A stretch of DNA of 64,000 nucleotides from Lagopus muta. Taxonomy: Eukaryota; Chordata; Aves; Galliformes; Phasianidae. The stretch spans positions 3,571,778 through 3,635,777 of the forward strand of contig NC_064449.1 of assembly GCF_023343835.1 (NCBI RefSeq), read 5' to 3'. The notes under the pieces are model-generated. The model searched no databases, was not told where the DNA came from, and saw only the letters and a program-made list of their open reading frames with translations. How positions within the stretch are numbered: the stretch's first letter is position 1; each line of letters begins with the position of its first letter. Below, piece by piece: positions 1 through 13,300 of this stretch. The position numbers were made by a program, and so were the translations under genes.

Positions 1-1470
1 CAAGGCAAGGAAAAGGAGAACGTTTCCCAGGGCACCTCCTCTGCAGGTTCTGGAGCCATCAGCCACACGTAGGAACCAACACAGCTCTTCCCTCTGCTGC
101 TCACAAGGAGAATATGGCTGGTTTGTTTTAATCTACTTGTTTCTTGACATTTGTCAAACATTACACTAACTAATTTATTCCTTAAAGGAAGGTTGGGTGA
201 CTACAGTTATCAGAACAGTTCATTGGTAAGAGTAATTCGTTGGTGATGCAGTGTAAGGCGTGTGGGAGCTGGCACTGGAGCATCATTCTTACAGGCAGCA
301 AACCCAACACCCGAGCACCCTTAGGGCACGTTGAGGAGGAGCACCACTAAGATCGTTTACAGTTTATGTGCCAATATTCATTTGGGTTGGAGGTGGACTC
401 ACTCCAAGGTAAAACCAATACTACTTTTTTCCCTTACTGGATTCCAGGTCAAGGGTATATCTAAAAAGCCCCTTTCAACTGCCTTACATGTGCAAGACAT
501 AGATATATTTAAGAGCCTCCATTAGGCTTGATGCCAAACCAAAATTAAATTTGAGTGTAACAGTTAAAAGTATAATTTTAAGTGTGAAGTCATGGCACAT
601 GCAGCTGTAAACATATCTCAACACTATGCCATTCTTCAGTATGATTCATAGGAAAAACAAGCAAATTGCTACGGCTCCGTTTATGTTAAAGGAATAGAGT
701 GCTTTCTGAACTAATTTCAGCTCCCTGTCACGTGCAGGTAAGAGTCTGCTAAGCCTGAGTAATGTATTGAATCCTATCTGAAAAAAAGGCAAGTCTGAAG
801 TGAAAAAAAGTAATCTGAGCCATCCCATTAAAACCATATTTTCCTATACAGGCTTGGCAAGGTCTCAGGCAGGCATTCCAAGGTTAGATGGAGCATAAAC
901 CTGCTGCTTATCAGATGCAGATCTCAGGACATCATCTGCACATTACTAGATTAATAACATACACTTTGCACATGCAACTGAAACAAAATAATTCTCTCTT
1001 CTGTCCTCTACAAAGCCGCTTTCCCAAAGCTCTCCCCCTCCCAATGAATGCCCAGTGCCCAACTGAAGCACTGCTGAGCCCGCTCCAACAGTGCGTGCTC
1101 AGAAAGACACCAGGAGGGAATCCTGCAAAAACAAATTTGCTGCTAAAAACATTATCTGAGCTGCCTTTCTGGTTCACCAGACTGTTTGCCAACAGAACAA
1201 AGAATTACATGCTTCACAGTGTTTAAGAACTCCAGTAACTGGACAACCTCCAGATTTTGCCTTCAGCTCAGAGCGCTCTCTGCCCTGCAGCATGACCTCT
1301 AATCACTGCTCAACACCTTCAAAGGAGCACTGCTTCCACACAGCACAGAGTCCCTGCTCCCAAGGCACACCATCATGTCAGCTCCCAACCTCCTGGCTGC
1401 TCCGGTGAAGCCATGCCAAACAGGATACTTGGGAGAAAAATCCACCCCCTGTGGTCAATGGAGAAAAATA

Positions 1471-1509
1471 ACATCTTCAAATAATGTGCTTGACATCTTC
1501 AAATAATGT
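1471..1509 (+). repeat. Two exact copies of a 17-bp word, 22-bp period
   Basis: ACATCTTCAAATAATGT occurs at 1471-1487 and again at 1493-1509. This is a small local tandem duplication in SPPL3 intron 1 with no evident function. Confidence 0.85.
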
Positions 1510-4500
1510 ATTTGTTTGAGGATTATGCAGTCAAAATAAACATCCAAAAAGAGGCTGCTCTCACAGAAAATGCAGGGTTTCTTATTTCATACTCCATATT
1601 TATAGACCAAATGGGAACTTGAATACCCGATTTTCATCTCTTCCCTACTATAAATGTACCGTTCTGAGGTTCATTGTTTTATTGAGGAGGGTTGGTTGGT
1701 TGCTTGATTTGCTTTTTGTTTGTTTGTTTGTTGGTTGGTTTCGCTGTAGGATGGAAAACAAAGAAGGCCTGGGAACTTTCCCTTCTTTCGCAAAGGAAAA
1801 AAAAGAACAACAAGACATCATGACAAGCAGGGCATGCTTCGTAACACTTTGGCACTGTAGTCCTCCCAGATTTGTTTTTACTAGTCAACTTGAGAGATGC
1901 AGAGTGCAATAGCATCTGTTTTATTCCTGGAAAGGATCCTGAAGGTGTCTGTCCACACAAGCCCTTTGAATGGCACACAGGTGTACACACAACCCCAGCT
2001 GCCAGGTTCCCTCCTTGCAGCAGCTCAGCACAGCCCTGCAGCAAGGCTGCCAGGAAAGCCCAACCATCAACAAAAGCAAGAAAATGGTGAGGCACCACAA
2101 GTATCCACGCTGCATTTGCACCGAGGCTGAAGAACCAGTAGGTTTTCACGAGAATAAGAGGTAAAAGTCCATTTGGTGAACTCCATATGAGTAGAGCACT
2201 TGTGTCACCTGTGCCTATCTCCATGGTCTGTCGATTCCTAGAGTACGTTGGTGTGCCACAGAGGGCAGATTCAAGAGTCGTTCCAGTATCATACACTGGC
2301 CAACCAAAATAGGAATACTGTGCTTTTGAGGGAAGAATAAGAACAGCAAATATTGGATCAAGAAGGAAACATACAAATAAGAAAACATGCATCAGTGTGA
2401 CAAAGCAAGGTGGTCATGGCTCAGCCACAAGAACAAACAGGAGTTGCACAACCCACACAGGAAGACACTCCTCATCTGGAACTGTTTCCATTCCCCACAG
2501 ATAATGAAGGTTAGGACTAGAAGGAGGGGAAGAGGTCAGATTGAGGCCCACTAGGCACAGTCCCCTCTTGTCACAGCCACAAGTGCAGTTCTTCATGCAG
2601 ATATTTGGCTTCCACCAGCTCAGTGAACTCCACAAAGGTCAGCCTGATATTTAGCCTACCCCAAAGCTTTGCTGAAACAGCTCTTCTATCTAAACTACCA
2701 CTTTCAGCTGTATAAATTTTCCAAAAATAGTTCCTTTTACATCGGGGGGGGGGAAAAAAAAAAAAGGCAGATCAAGGGTGTGGTTACTGTAATTTAAGCC
2801 AACAGAGTAGCATTGTGCAAACTGCCCACGCGTGGTGCAAGGCAGCTCCTCTGGAACCACCCCCTGTGCTTTGGGAAGGGCTGCTTGGAGATGGGAATGG
2901 AATAGTTCTCCCCAGTACAGAAAGTTTTCTGGAATGCTGACAGCTGGTTTTGGGTTATAGAGGTCCCCAACCACTTGGCAGCACAGTTCTGCATCAGCCA
3001 TAAGACAGCACAGTGCCAGATTTCATTTTATTCTATAGCAAGAACTTAAAAACTTCCTCAAAGTCTTCAATACAGGCTCCCACATTTACAGTTCAATCTA
3101 CGTAAGCTTCTTTCACTCAAAAGCTCCTTACCAACAACTACAACCATCTACATCACAAGGATGCTTCCTCCTTTCCATCCAGGAACAAACCCACTGCAAG
3201 CAATGAAACACAGCGCGTGGCAGAGCGTGGATCCCTCGGCGGGGACAGGGATGCACACAGGCAGGCATCAGGAGCTGAGGAAGAACCTGCTCCTTGTCCA
3301 GACACTCCAGGACAACCAGAGGGCAGAGTATCATCAGCTTTCCTGATAACCCAAGAACAAAGTGCTGTGGGGACCCAGCAATGGGTCCCAAACACTCAAG
3401 GTATGTTTAATTCACTGAGTGAAGCGGAAGCATTGTCTGAAAGTAACACTTCTGCTAGCTTCCAGCACAAGGGAAAAGCAAGGAGCTTAAAACATAAAAT
3501 AAAACCTTCCAGGCAGCAAGAAGGAAAAGCTTTAATTAAAACCTCACACCAGGTTTTCTGTAACGCAGTAATGGCGGTGTTTCAGCCTCCCTGCTTCGTG
3601 CACAGATAATGCACTGCTGCCCACATAGAAGTATAATTCTACATTTCTATGTATATTTTAAAAAGGAAATGTAAGGCAAATCTTTACAATGAGTAAAATC
3701 CTTTAAACAGGCCAAAAAAAGAATCCAGCATCAAATATCCTTAAGGTTTACATTACTGCAGTGCCAAAGAGAGCCCTTAACCCTGCAGGGGCTCCCAGCT
3801 GAGGCCAGTGCATGGATCCACCTCAGCACACACTGCTGCCACTGCAGGCTCAGCCAGCAGGGAGGTGATGGAGGGGGCAAATTGGGCTAACAGGGGAGGC
3901 TCTGCTCATGCTCCAATGCTGGCCACCAACTCCCAATGAACTCAAGCTAAAATTCTCACACCCACAAGCACACAGGCTCTGAATTCTTAAAGAGAATGAA
4001 TGACTACTTTACTCAGCGCAGCAGTGAAACAGAAGCGAGTGAATCAGAGAGCTACACACATTTACTGCAGGCAGAGCATCCTGAGGCTGCAGGAGCAGTG
4101 ACACAGCACAGCCGTGACACACAGCACCTGCACTGCACACCCAGAGTCTCAGGGCAGTGGAAAGCTGGAGACCAGAACGAGGGCGTAAACCTTAGAATGG
4201 CACCAACTGCATGCACACAGACTCTAAGGCAATTAGCTTGTAGAAGCTGCATATGATTTAGCACATAAGTCAATTAAGTTTTCACTTAGGAAAATTACTA
4301 CTTCCCCATACGACTCAATCTGCTAATATTAGTCTTTTGGAGAGACTCTTGTGTAGCCACATTTCTCCTGAGGTGTTCTCTCGTCATTATTTCTCTTTTT
4401 TAATGGTGTTGTATGGAAGCAAACAGCAGGGAGGAACGGGGACAGCAGAAGGGGAAGGCAGCAGGGGTGACTGCAATGGGTGCAGAACTGAGCTACAGAG

Positions 4501-7157
4501 ATGGTGAGAGGAGATAAGCACTGTGTTCAGCCTAGGAAGGAACAAGCAGGCAAAGAGAAACACCAAAAGTGGAACTGCAGGATTAGAATGACCCAAAACA
4601 CAGTCATCAGCAGTAGGGGAATTCATTCTCCTTCCTTATACCAGTTGAACAATTCCCCCCCAACCCCCATCAAATCCAGGTTAATTTTCAGATGAGCATC
4701 TCCCCGGCCCCGGAACACCATCAGCAGCACAAGAGATGACAGCTCTTCCAGTTTCGTGCTTCCTGCAGAAAAACCACCACAGCCACCAAACAAAAAACCC
4801 CACTGAACCTGTTCCAGAATGTTTTCTCAGTCCTGTGAAACACGAAACAGAAGCAGAACACGTCCTGCTGCTCACTGGCTCCCACCTCTCCTAGCCAACC
4901 CAGGCAGAAGAAAGCAGTGATACCCTGGCAAGGTACTGGGGCACCCCACATGAGCAGCCCAACTCTGGCCCAGAAAGCTGCCGTGCTTCCTAACAGCACA
5001 CCCACACAAACAGCTGCCATGTCTTCAGCATTACATCACACAACCCCTTCTGGACAAACCAAAGCACATCAAGCTTCACGTACAGGAGCAAGTGAAATTC
5101 ATTTGTAACCATTATCAGATGACACCCACCTGAAATTTTAATTAATTGTTATCAGAGTGACACCACAATTTCATAACCTTCCCTTCTTCTGCAAACAGCT
5201 GAAACCTCACCTCCAAACACAGTGCCAGGCAGCGGGGCATGGCGGTGCTCCTGCAGACTGGCAGGGAGCTGGGCTTAAAAGCCACTGAAATTTCAACCAC
5301 CACAGAAGAGTCTTATGTTTGTACTGGATGCAACGTCTGCTTTTTAGAAAACAGCCTTGCATTAAGAAGCACCAAGGTAATATTGCACGGAAAGGAAGTT
5401 CTCTACTATTCACACATCAGCTGTTAATTTGGTGGTCAACTTAAAAGCAGGAAGGACGCTCCATAGCAAAAGGATCCGAGATCTCACAGCTCCCTCTGAG
5501 CATAGCCATCTTCATTTATTCCAATCATTCTCATTTAATGGGTGTTGTACACTAGACAGACTGGAACACATCAGAGCAGCGATCTGCTTCCCAAACCACT
5601 TTTTTGCTGATGTATTCATTAGCTGTTGCAGCACAGGCAGATTACATCTCCAGCCGTGGAGCTCTCGCGCAGGCAGAGGCTGGCCCAGCACTGCCAGCAG
5701 CAGACATCAGATTCTGAGGTGTTATGAAAAGCTGTGCACGCCCAGCCACAAGGACACGAAGGGAAATTTAGGAACACGAGTCAGGCTTACTTCTGTTCCC
5801 TGTATCTCTACCAGAACTGCTCTGAAAAGAGAAACAGTGTTTGTGGAGAGGAGCCTCTCCCAGTGGAGCAGCTAACACGGCTGCACACAGGTAAGCTTCC
5901 CAGTGCACCAACCCCAAAGGCTCCAAAATCCCCCAGGAGCGCCTGACAGCCCCTCACAGACCACTTCCTTTAAAGAAACTGCCTCTCACAGTGCCATTCA
6001 CCATCACACAACAATACGAACATCTGGATACAGCGACTGCCCCTGATCTGAAAATCTTACCTTTCATTGCATTAAAGGAAAAAAAGAAGTGCAGAAAGTG
6101 AAGATACTCAAAGCGTGCTTGGAAGACGCAAGGGAATGTCACAGCTCTGTAAGCAGCACCAGGAAACTGAGAAGGGTAAGAAAGATCCCTCTGCTGCAAA
6201 CACACTTTTGTAGAAATTGATATTGCTGGAGTTTATTAATTCTAAAACATATTTGCGTACTTGCACAAGAGTTTTGCTCCAGTATTGGAGACAGTAACAC
6301 TCTTGGAGAAGGGAAGAGCAGTCTGGCTGCCTGTCACAGCTCCAAAGGCTTCCCTAACTTTATTCACAATATTGAACATTTAATAATGTTAAGTTTCAAG
6401 CTGAGCAGCCAGGATGTTTTTCAGCAGCATTCTGTACAGACAGGGATATGAAAGCTCATATGAAACAAGTCCAGCTATCTACAAAACCATTTGGATAAAA
6501 ACACTGAATTTGTTTAAACTTCAGAACTTTCTGGATGTTTGTCCCCCCATACACACAAGACATACTTGGGAAAGCCTTAGAACCATTCAGTACTGCCTAT
6601 TTTCTTCCCCTATATGTTGCATATATTTTCCAAATCTGGAACACAGAGAGGACAATTTTCCACGTATCAACCTATATCTCAATCAAAACTCTCCCTTCTT
6701 CAGCCATGATGCAAACACCAGGGTTCACAGACACGCAGCCACCTTCCTCGTGTCCCCACAGCCACTCCTGCGTGATGCAGCTGCTGTGCTCCATCGTTCT
6801 TCAGGATTCCCATGTCTCAAAGCCACCTACAGAAATACTGCAAAGGGAAATCCTTCCAATACCCTCCAGTAACCCTCAGTTCCTTTAAGCAACAGGCTGC
6901 TCTGAAAACACAGAGTGCTTCCCCTCTCAATGGGGGGCTTCTAAACTTTGGATTTTATGCATGAGCAACTGAACTTTGTATTACTGAAATGTAAGAAGAG
7001 AAAATTACTTTAATCAATGTGTGATTAACTTCCATTAGCCACGCTGAAAGTTATAAATTACATACTACAATCAGGGATGGAAAAGTAAATTAAATACATA
7101 TTTCCTTCCCAAACATCAACTCCAGAGGCGTACAGCAATAAGGAACAGAAAGAAAAT

Positions 7158-7235
7158 GCACAGAACCACAGAACAGCCTGAGCTGGGAGGGATCCACAAG
7201 GACTATGGAGTCCAATCCCTGAGAAGAAGTGTGCT
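7158..7235 (-). repeat. CR1 LINE 3' fragment, diverged
   Basis: The stretch AGAACCACAGAACAGCCTGA, then GGGAGGGATCC and GAGTCCAATCCCTG, resembles the reverse complement of the avian CR1 3' tail (CATAGAATGG, GGAAGGGACC, AGTCCAACCCC). The element would therefore be read on the minus strand. It lies just left of a second, better preserved CR1 piece. Borders are approximate. Confidence 0.6.
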
Positions 7236-7265
7236 GCTGCTTCTGGATCTTCAAATGTCATAGAG

Positions 7266-7375
7266 CAATAGAATCACAGAATGGCCTGGGTTGAAAAGGA
7301 CCACAATGACCATGTAGTTTCAACCCCCCTGCTATGGGCAGGGTCACCAACCAGCGGACCAGGCTGCCCAGAAGT
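7266..7375 (-). repeat. CR1 LINE 3' fragment
   Basis: It begins with AATAGAATCACAGAATGG and continues through GGGTTGAAAAGGACC, a TTTCAACCCCCCTGC block and a GGGCAGGGTCACC block. This is the typical reverse complement of an avian CR1 3' end, truncated after about 110 bp. It is inserted antisense relative to its own transcription, that is, the element reads on the minus strand, the same strand as SPPL3. It is closely similar to the copy at 23911-23990. Confidence 0.9.
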
Positions 7376-10300
7376 TCTTAAGTAACACCTATAACTTGTG
7401 CTTCATTGAACATCAGTTTTTTAAGAAAGAAAAAAAAATAGCTACTAGAGCAGAAACATTTCAGAAGTCTCTGGATGAAAAACAGGAAGGAACTCTGGCA
7501 TTCCTCTCCATTAAGCATCATTTCTCCCCAGCTTCCAGCAGTGAAGATCCAACTGACCGCTGAGACTTACATCAGAGCTTCCAGATTGCACAGGCAGGTT
7601 TTTGCCAAAAGCAGCAAATGAAGACGAACACAGCGCTGTTCCTGGGATGCACTGAAGGATGGCTGGAGGAGCTCCCCCAGCTCGAGTCCCATGGCACTGG
7701 GTCTGGGCAGAAGCACTCACAGAAGACTCAGAGACTTTCCCTGGGGCTTCTTTGCTCTTAGCCTCTGAGACAAGCAGAGGCTGAGGGCAGGCACAAGGGG
7801 CTCCAGAATCAGTGGGGGCCTCGTCCCACTGCTGGTCTATGCATTGAGCCCAGCTACTTACACAGATATAAATTTGAAGTCTAAAATCAAATGATGTGAA
7901 TAATTGCCCCATAATTTCCAAAGCAGATATGAATAAGAATTTAATTAACCCACGTAAGCTTTGCTTCCTAAGTCAGTATTTCTCTAATGAATAACTGACT
8001 ATGAAGGTAAGAAACGTACAAATTGACTCTACTATGACAATGAAAAACTCAACACACAACATGTGCACAATCCAGAACCTCTTCACCCTGTTCAGCTTCT
8101 GATGAAGTCAGTATCCTCTCTTCGTTCTCAGCCCTTGTGCTCAGCTGAGCAGTCCCATGGGAAACCATAGCCATGGCAGAGTACAGCCAGCTCTGGGGAA
8201 GGCAAGTGCCGGACATGATCTGGAATGTGATGATGAAGCATTTGCTCTCAGCTTCTTTCATGTTTTAGAAAGTCAATTTGCTTATCAATTCCTTTCAGGA
8301 AGAAAGCCACAAAGATTCCAGAAATGAAATCATCTGTATGAAATCTCGTTTTGCGCACAGGGACAAAGTATGAACCATAACATCAACTCTGCTGGGAATG
8401 AAGGAGGATAAATATCTACACACTGGTCCTCAGCAAAGGAAAACAAGTACCTTTCATTAAAAAGAAAGTAGGAAAACACTTGACATCAGGCATCTTGTTA
8501 TCTCCTGCACAACAGGCAGCACTACCCACTAACAGACGTGGTGCAGTACCAGCCACACTGAAGACATCTCATACCCTGTGTCCTTAGCAAGGTTAACCAT
8601 TTTCAAATGTTTATATTAAAGAAAAAGTTAGAAATAATTTACTAACTGAAGATGGAGAAAGAATATGCAAATTATCTACCACTATTCAGGTAAAACAGGA
8701 CTGAAACCGTATCACACACAGCACGAAGCAGCAGCACATCTGCCCTGCAATGCAAAACACACCATGGAACTTCCATTAGATTTGGGGTCTCCAGTATTAG
8801 ATGCAAACAGTGAAGTCACCACCACCAGTTTTCTGCATTGCTGCTATTTTCCCAGATGCAGCACATACCTCCATGAGCCTCCTCGTTTCTCTCTGAACTC
8901 CAACAAACACAAAAATAGCACTGCAGATTTATGAGCTACTTCCCAGACGCAGCAAAGCCTTCCCATTCAGTTCACCATGGCCAAGATGGTTCTTTGTGGT
9001 TTCTGAGAGCAGCACTGCAAGCTCTGCACAGCATAAAGCTGCCAGCAACCAGGTGTGCAGGGAACTCACGCCTTCCCCAATTTCCAGCACTCAGCACTGA
9101 CCAGAAGGGTCTCCAGGACTTTGTATCCCTCTGCTGGAACATGCAGCTGCCCTGGGGCACAGCACACACAGTACTGCTCCTTATCACACCTCTCCATGCA
9201 CACCAGGCAGAACGGGACGCTGTGAAATATGGGATTCCGTCCTCCTGCCCTCAGCAGACAGATAGCGTGCATCAGAAGGCTGTGCTTTTATTTCTCAACT
9301 GTGAGCCACCTTGGCAGCAGTTCTTCTATAAATGTAAAAGACATAAATCATGAGTATAATTAGGCTGTATTCTTGCCCTGCCCATTTTTTCTGTGCAGTT
9401 CTAACGGTGTTAATTAGCAGTGTGAATTATTTGCTATGGTAATAGGGAAATCAATGCTCAGGATGATGATTTCCCTGCAAGTTCTACCAGAATGCACTGG
9501 CTAGAAGCAGGGCACCTGAGAAAGTACCAGCGAAACACAGGCAACTCCACCAGTCCAGCCTGGAGATGGGCTGGACCATTGCAACAAGTGAAATAATTGA
9601 TTCCTTTACAGAACACAAAGAAGTCACATGAACACTACGGTCATTCTCATGACGAGAAGCATAAGCAGCTGCACCTGGAAACATCGCAGCACATCAGTGA
9701 GAGCAACCTGATGGCACTCAGGCAGTTGTCACAAGCAAGTTGTAGCAAAACATGCTGGTTTTGTTGCATTTGACTACAGAATTTCAATGCCTCTGCATTA
9801 AGTCATTCAACAGAGATTATCTATGTTCAAGAGGTTACACAGCTATGAACTGCCCAAACAAACAGTACAACCCCATCCCCAAAGTACAGAAATTCTGCCT
9901 AAAGTTAGCACATACAAGTCACTGAGTTTAAAATCAGCTTAGTGCTCCCAGAGTCTATCACTTTCTCCAACACGACTTGTATTTTTTAAGAGGCAGAACC
10001 CAAAAAATGATATAACAAATATTTCCAACTCCAGCATATGCAACACAAAGGTGCTATTGAGAGAAACGCCAAGACGAATGGCTGCATCTTTACTCAGGGG
10101 CACCAAACCTGCTCGTGACTCCCATCTCAGCTACAGAGTGAGTCTTAACATCAAAATCACACCTGGTACAGAAGGCAGTGGTTTGCTCAACGAGCACAGC
10201 AGTAACTGACCGCCTTCCCATCACACTCTGCTCAGAGCAGAGTTTCTTAGCTGCTCTCTTCACGTTATTTAGAGAATTGTTTTACTCTCCTGTGGGCAGG

Positions 10301-13300
10301 GCACAGCTCGGTGAGGTGGCTCCGCAGCGGATACAAAAGCAGTGACACCCTAAGCAGCAGCAGAACCACGGCAGGACAGCAAGGTGTGCCTGGAACACGG
10401 CCCACACACCTGGCTGCCCACCCGGCCTCCTGGCGAGAGGCGGCCCGGCCCCACTGCAGTTACTCACTGCCCTAATTGCAACCCGAAGAGCAAGTTCTGC
10501 CTACATCTCTGCTGTCCTTCTACCGCAATAAAAAGATCTGAAAGGATGAGTTTTGTTGTGGAAGATGCCAATGGTGTTAGTTAAGCAGAACTGCGACCTT
10601 ATGTTCCCCACCTGCCCTGCATTACAGATGGGGGAGAAGGGCTTTATGTTGAGTCACACAAGACACCAAGAAAACGTTTCACAAGAGTGCTAAATGTGTA
10701 ACTGAAGAGTCTTCATTTGATCGAGAAAAAGTCCATTTACCACTGAATTACGAAATATATCTCAGCTTCTCATGATCCAAGGCTCTCAGTGCTATCACAT
10801 CTACTCCTAAAGCAGCCTTCTCTTCCAAGAGAGCACTACGGGCTTCTCTTAGTTGGGTGTTTTGCAGTCACTGCCTTCACCTGTCTGCATTAAGAAACCC
10901 TACATTCTTCCTTGGTTTTCTGATGTTGGATAGGTTGCCTGGGAAGATGATGGGGCAGGCACTCCCATGACCAGGAGTCCATCCTGCCTAAGAAGCATAA
11001 AATTCCAATAGCTCTACAACCACCTTTCATTTATTTCTTTTATTTCCCTCTCTCGCACAAACCATCCACATAAGAATCAGTAAGGCAGATAAATGGAGCC
11101 TAGCTGGACCTCCTCAGCTGACTGGAAGCATTACTCAGTGTCCAAAGGGGTCAGAAGATTCTGTTATCTCACTTCAACACACAGGTCTACATTTTGAACA
11201 ACTGTAGCACTGCAGCCTTTCCAAATTATTCATCTAGATCCCAACAATAAATTACCAGAGCTCTGGGACCCTGATCACCCAAACCCTGTTCATTACCAGG
11301 ATACAGGGTACTCAACAGCAAGTCTCCCAACAGCACTGAGAGCTGCCATCAGAAAACACCCTCTACAGTTAAATTATAAATAGTAAATTCATGGCTACTA
11401 TTAGCAACAAGGGATAACAGCTTTTCACACTTCACCGTGATGAAGGGAAACTGCATTAGTGCTTTCAGCAACTGAAGCAGTAAGTTATTTGAACAACCTT
11501 CCAGAAAATTGAGCCTTTAGCATCAGGAAGCACAGCTGTCTCCCAGCACAGAGCCACTCCACCCCTGCTCAGACGCTGTCAGCCACCCTGGAACCAAAGT
11601 GGCATTCTTCCAAATCAGCCTGCTCGAGGTAGGTATCCTATACAACTGCCAGCTCCGATTCACCTTCCTCCTCTGGCTCTGTTGTTACACAAACACCCAA
11701 CATCCTCTAAGAGCCAGGGCTAAGCCTGTGTAATGCGCACAGGCATCCAGTGCGCCAGCACAGCATCCCGGCCTTGGTTACCAACCATAGGAAGAATATT
11801 GTGGTTGTCATGGTGCCAGCAAGTACTTAAAGGCCAAGGGCAAAATAAAACAGATTATTTATGTGACAAAAAGAGAAGACTCTCTGGGTACTGATGGAAA
11901 TTCCTCTGTGCCTGCTAGCCTGCATGTTCTGCAAGAGAAAGCCCATAGCAAAAGGCAAAGCTGCACGGTGCTGGGCACCTGCCTCACTTCTCACACTCAC
12001 CTTTCTCACAGCTGCCACCTGACTTGCGATGGAGCCAGAGGGCCAAGTAACTGCCTGGAACAAAGTTCAGACCAAAGCACGCATCTGAACCAGCACAGCA
12101 AGCCCAACAACACATGTACTCAGCCACTGACCTCATGGGAAGGAGATGTCAGATACTGAAACAGCCTGGAGGACTCTGATTTGCCTTGATGGCAATTCTG
12201 ATGGCCACAAAACGACTCATTTGAGCACCAACTCACAGCCAGCACACAGCACTGCTCCCACCCAGCTGTGCCCACCACCACTCAGTGCCTCACTGCTGGG
12301 CAAAGGAAGGTTCAATATGGTGCACCCATATGCATGCAACCCTTCAGGTTCAGTATGATGCACCCCATACAGCAGGACAGAATGTAACTGCAACGCTCTA
12401 CTGCAGCTTCAGAGAACTAAGACAGTGCTGGAGACAAACAGTAACCAAAACAAAAAGAAATTAAACCTAAGGAGTACTCTGAAGTAATAAGGGGCAGTAA
12501 AGCCAGCCAACCATGCAACAGCAGATCAGGAAGTTTGGGGACAGAAGTGAGAGGACCATTTCTGCCTGGGAATCCTGCTGCTAAGGAAGAACAAGCAGTA
12601 CAATTCCCATTTAAATAAACCTGTTGATAGAGATGAAGTCCTCCAACACGCCCCATGAAGGTACCCTCGCAGGGACCTCAACAGCTCCATCCTCCCCAAC
12701 AGGCAGGTACCAGCACCCCGCAGCTCCTGTTCATAGAAATGCAGCTGAGCTCAGATGGAAGGAAACTCTTGCAGGACACATTGCACAAAGGCACTGGGCA
12801 GTCCTCTCAGGATATCCATCCAAATGCCTTGTGGAGGACATAATACAGCTTTCCATTCTGATATATACGTATCTAGGTTTAATTTGCACCGCAATTTCTT
12901 TATTAAAGTTACAAATGCACAGAATATCTAGATTTTTTTAATCGAGTTCTCAAAATATAATAGGATCTCTAATCAGAAAAAAAACGTTAATTTTATCACT
13001 AGAGTCATAAAATAGGAACCTACTATTGAACTAAAATACCAAAATAAAGCAATAGCTCATACCTTTCACACTTAGGCCAATATTTTATTGATTATGTGCT
13101 TGGAAATCCAAACTCTTCTTAGAAAGGTATTCACAAGTCAGATAAAAAAACAAAACTAATGACTACTAGTTTAAACAAAGCATTTAACAATTAGGATCTT
13201 CCAATCAACAAGCTAAAACCAAAGTCAAATTGATCAGTGTGACCTTGTCATAGAGAACGAGCAGCTCAGTGTACTATTGATGGGCTGATTTACCACAGGG

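Noticed and set aside
1700-1740. Possible tandem array or CRISPR-like repeat
   Set aside because: A simple TTTG/TTGG run without unique spacers; nothing like a CRISPR array is in the window.
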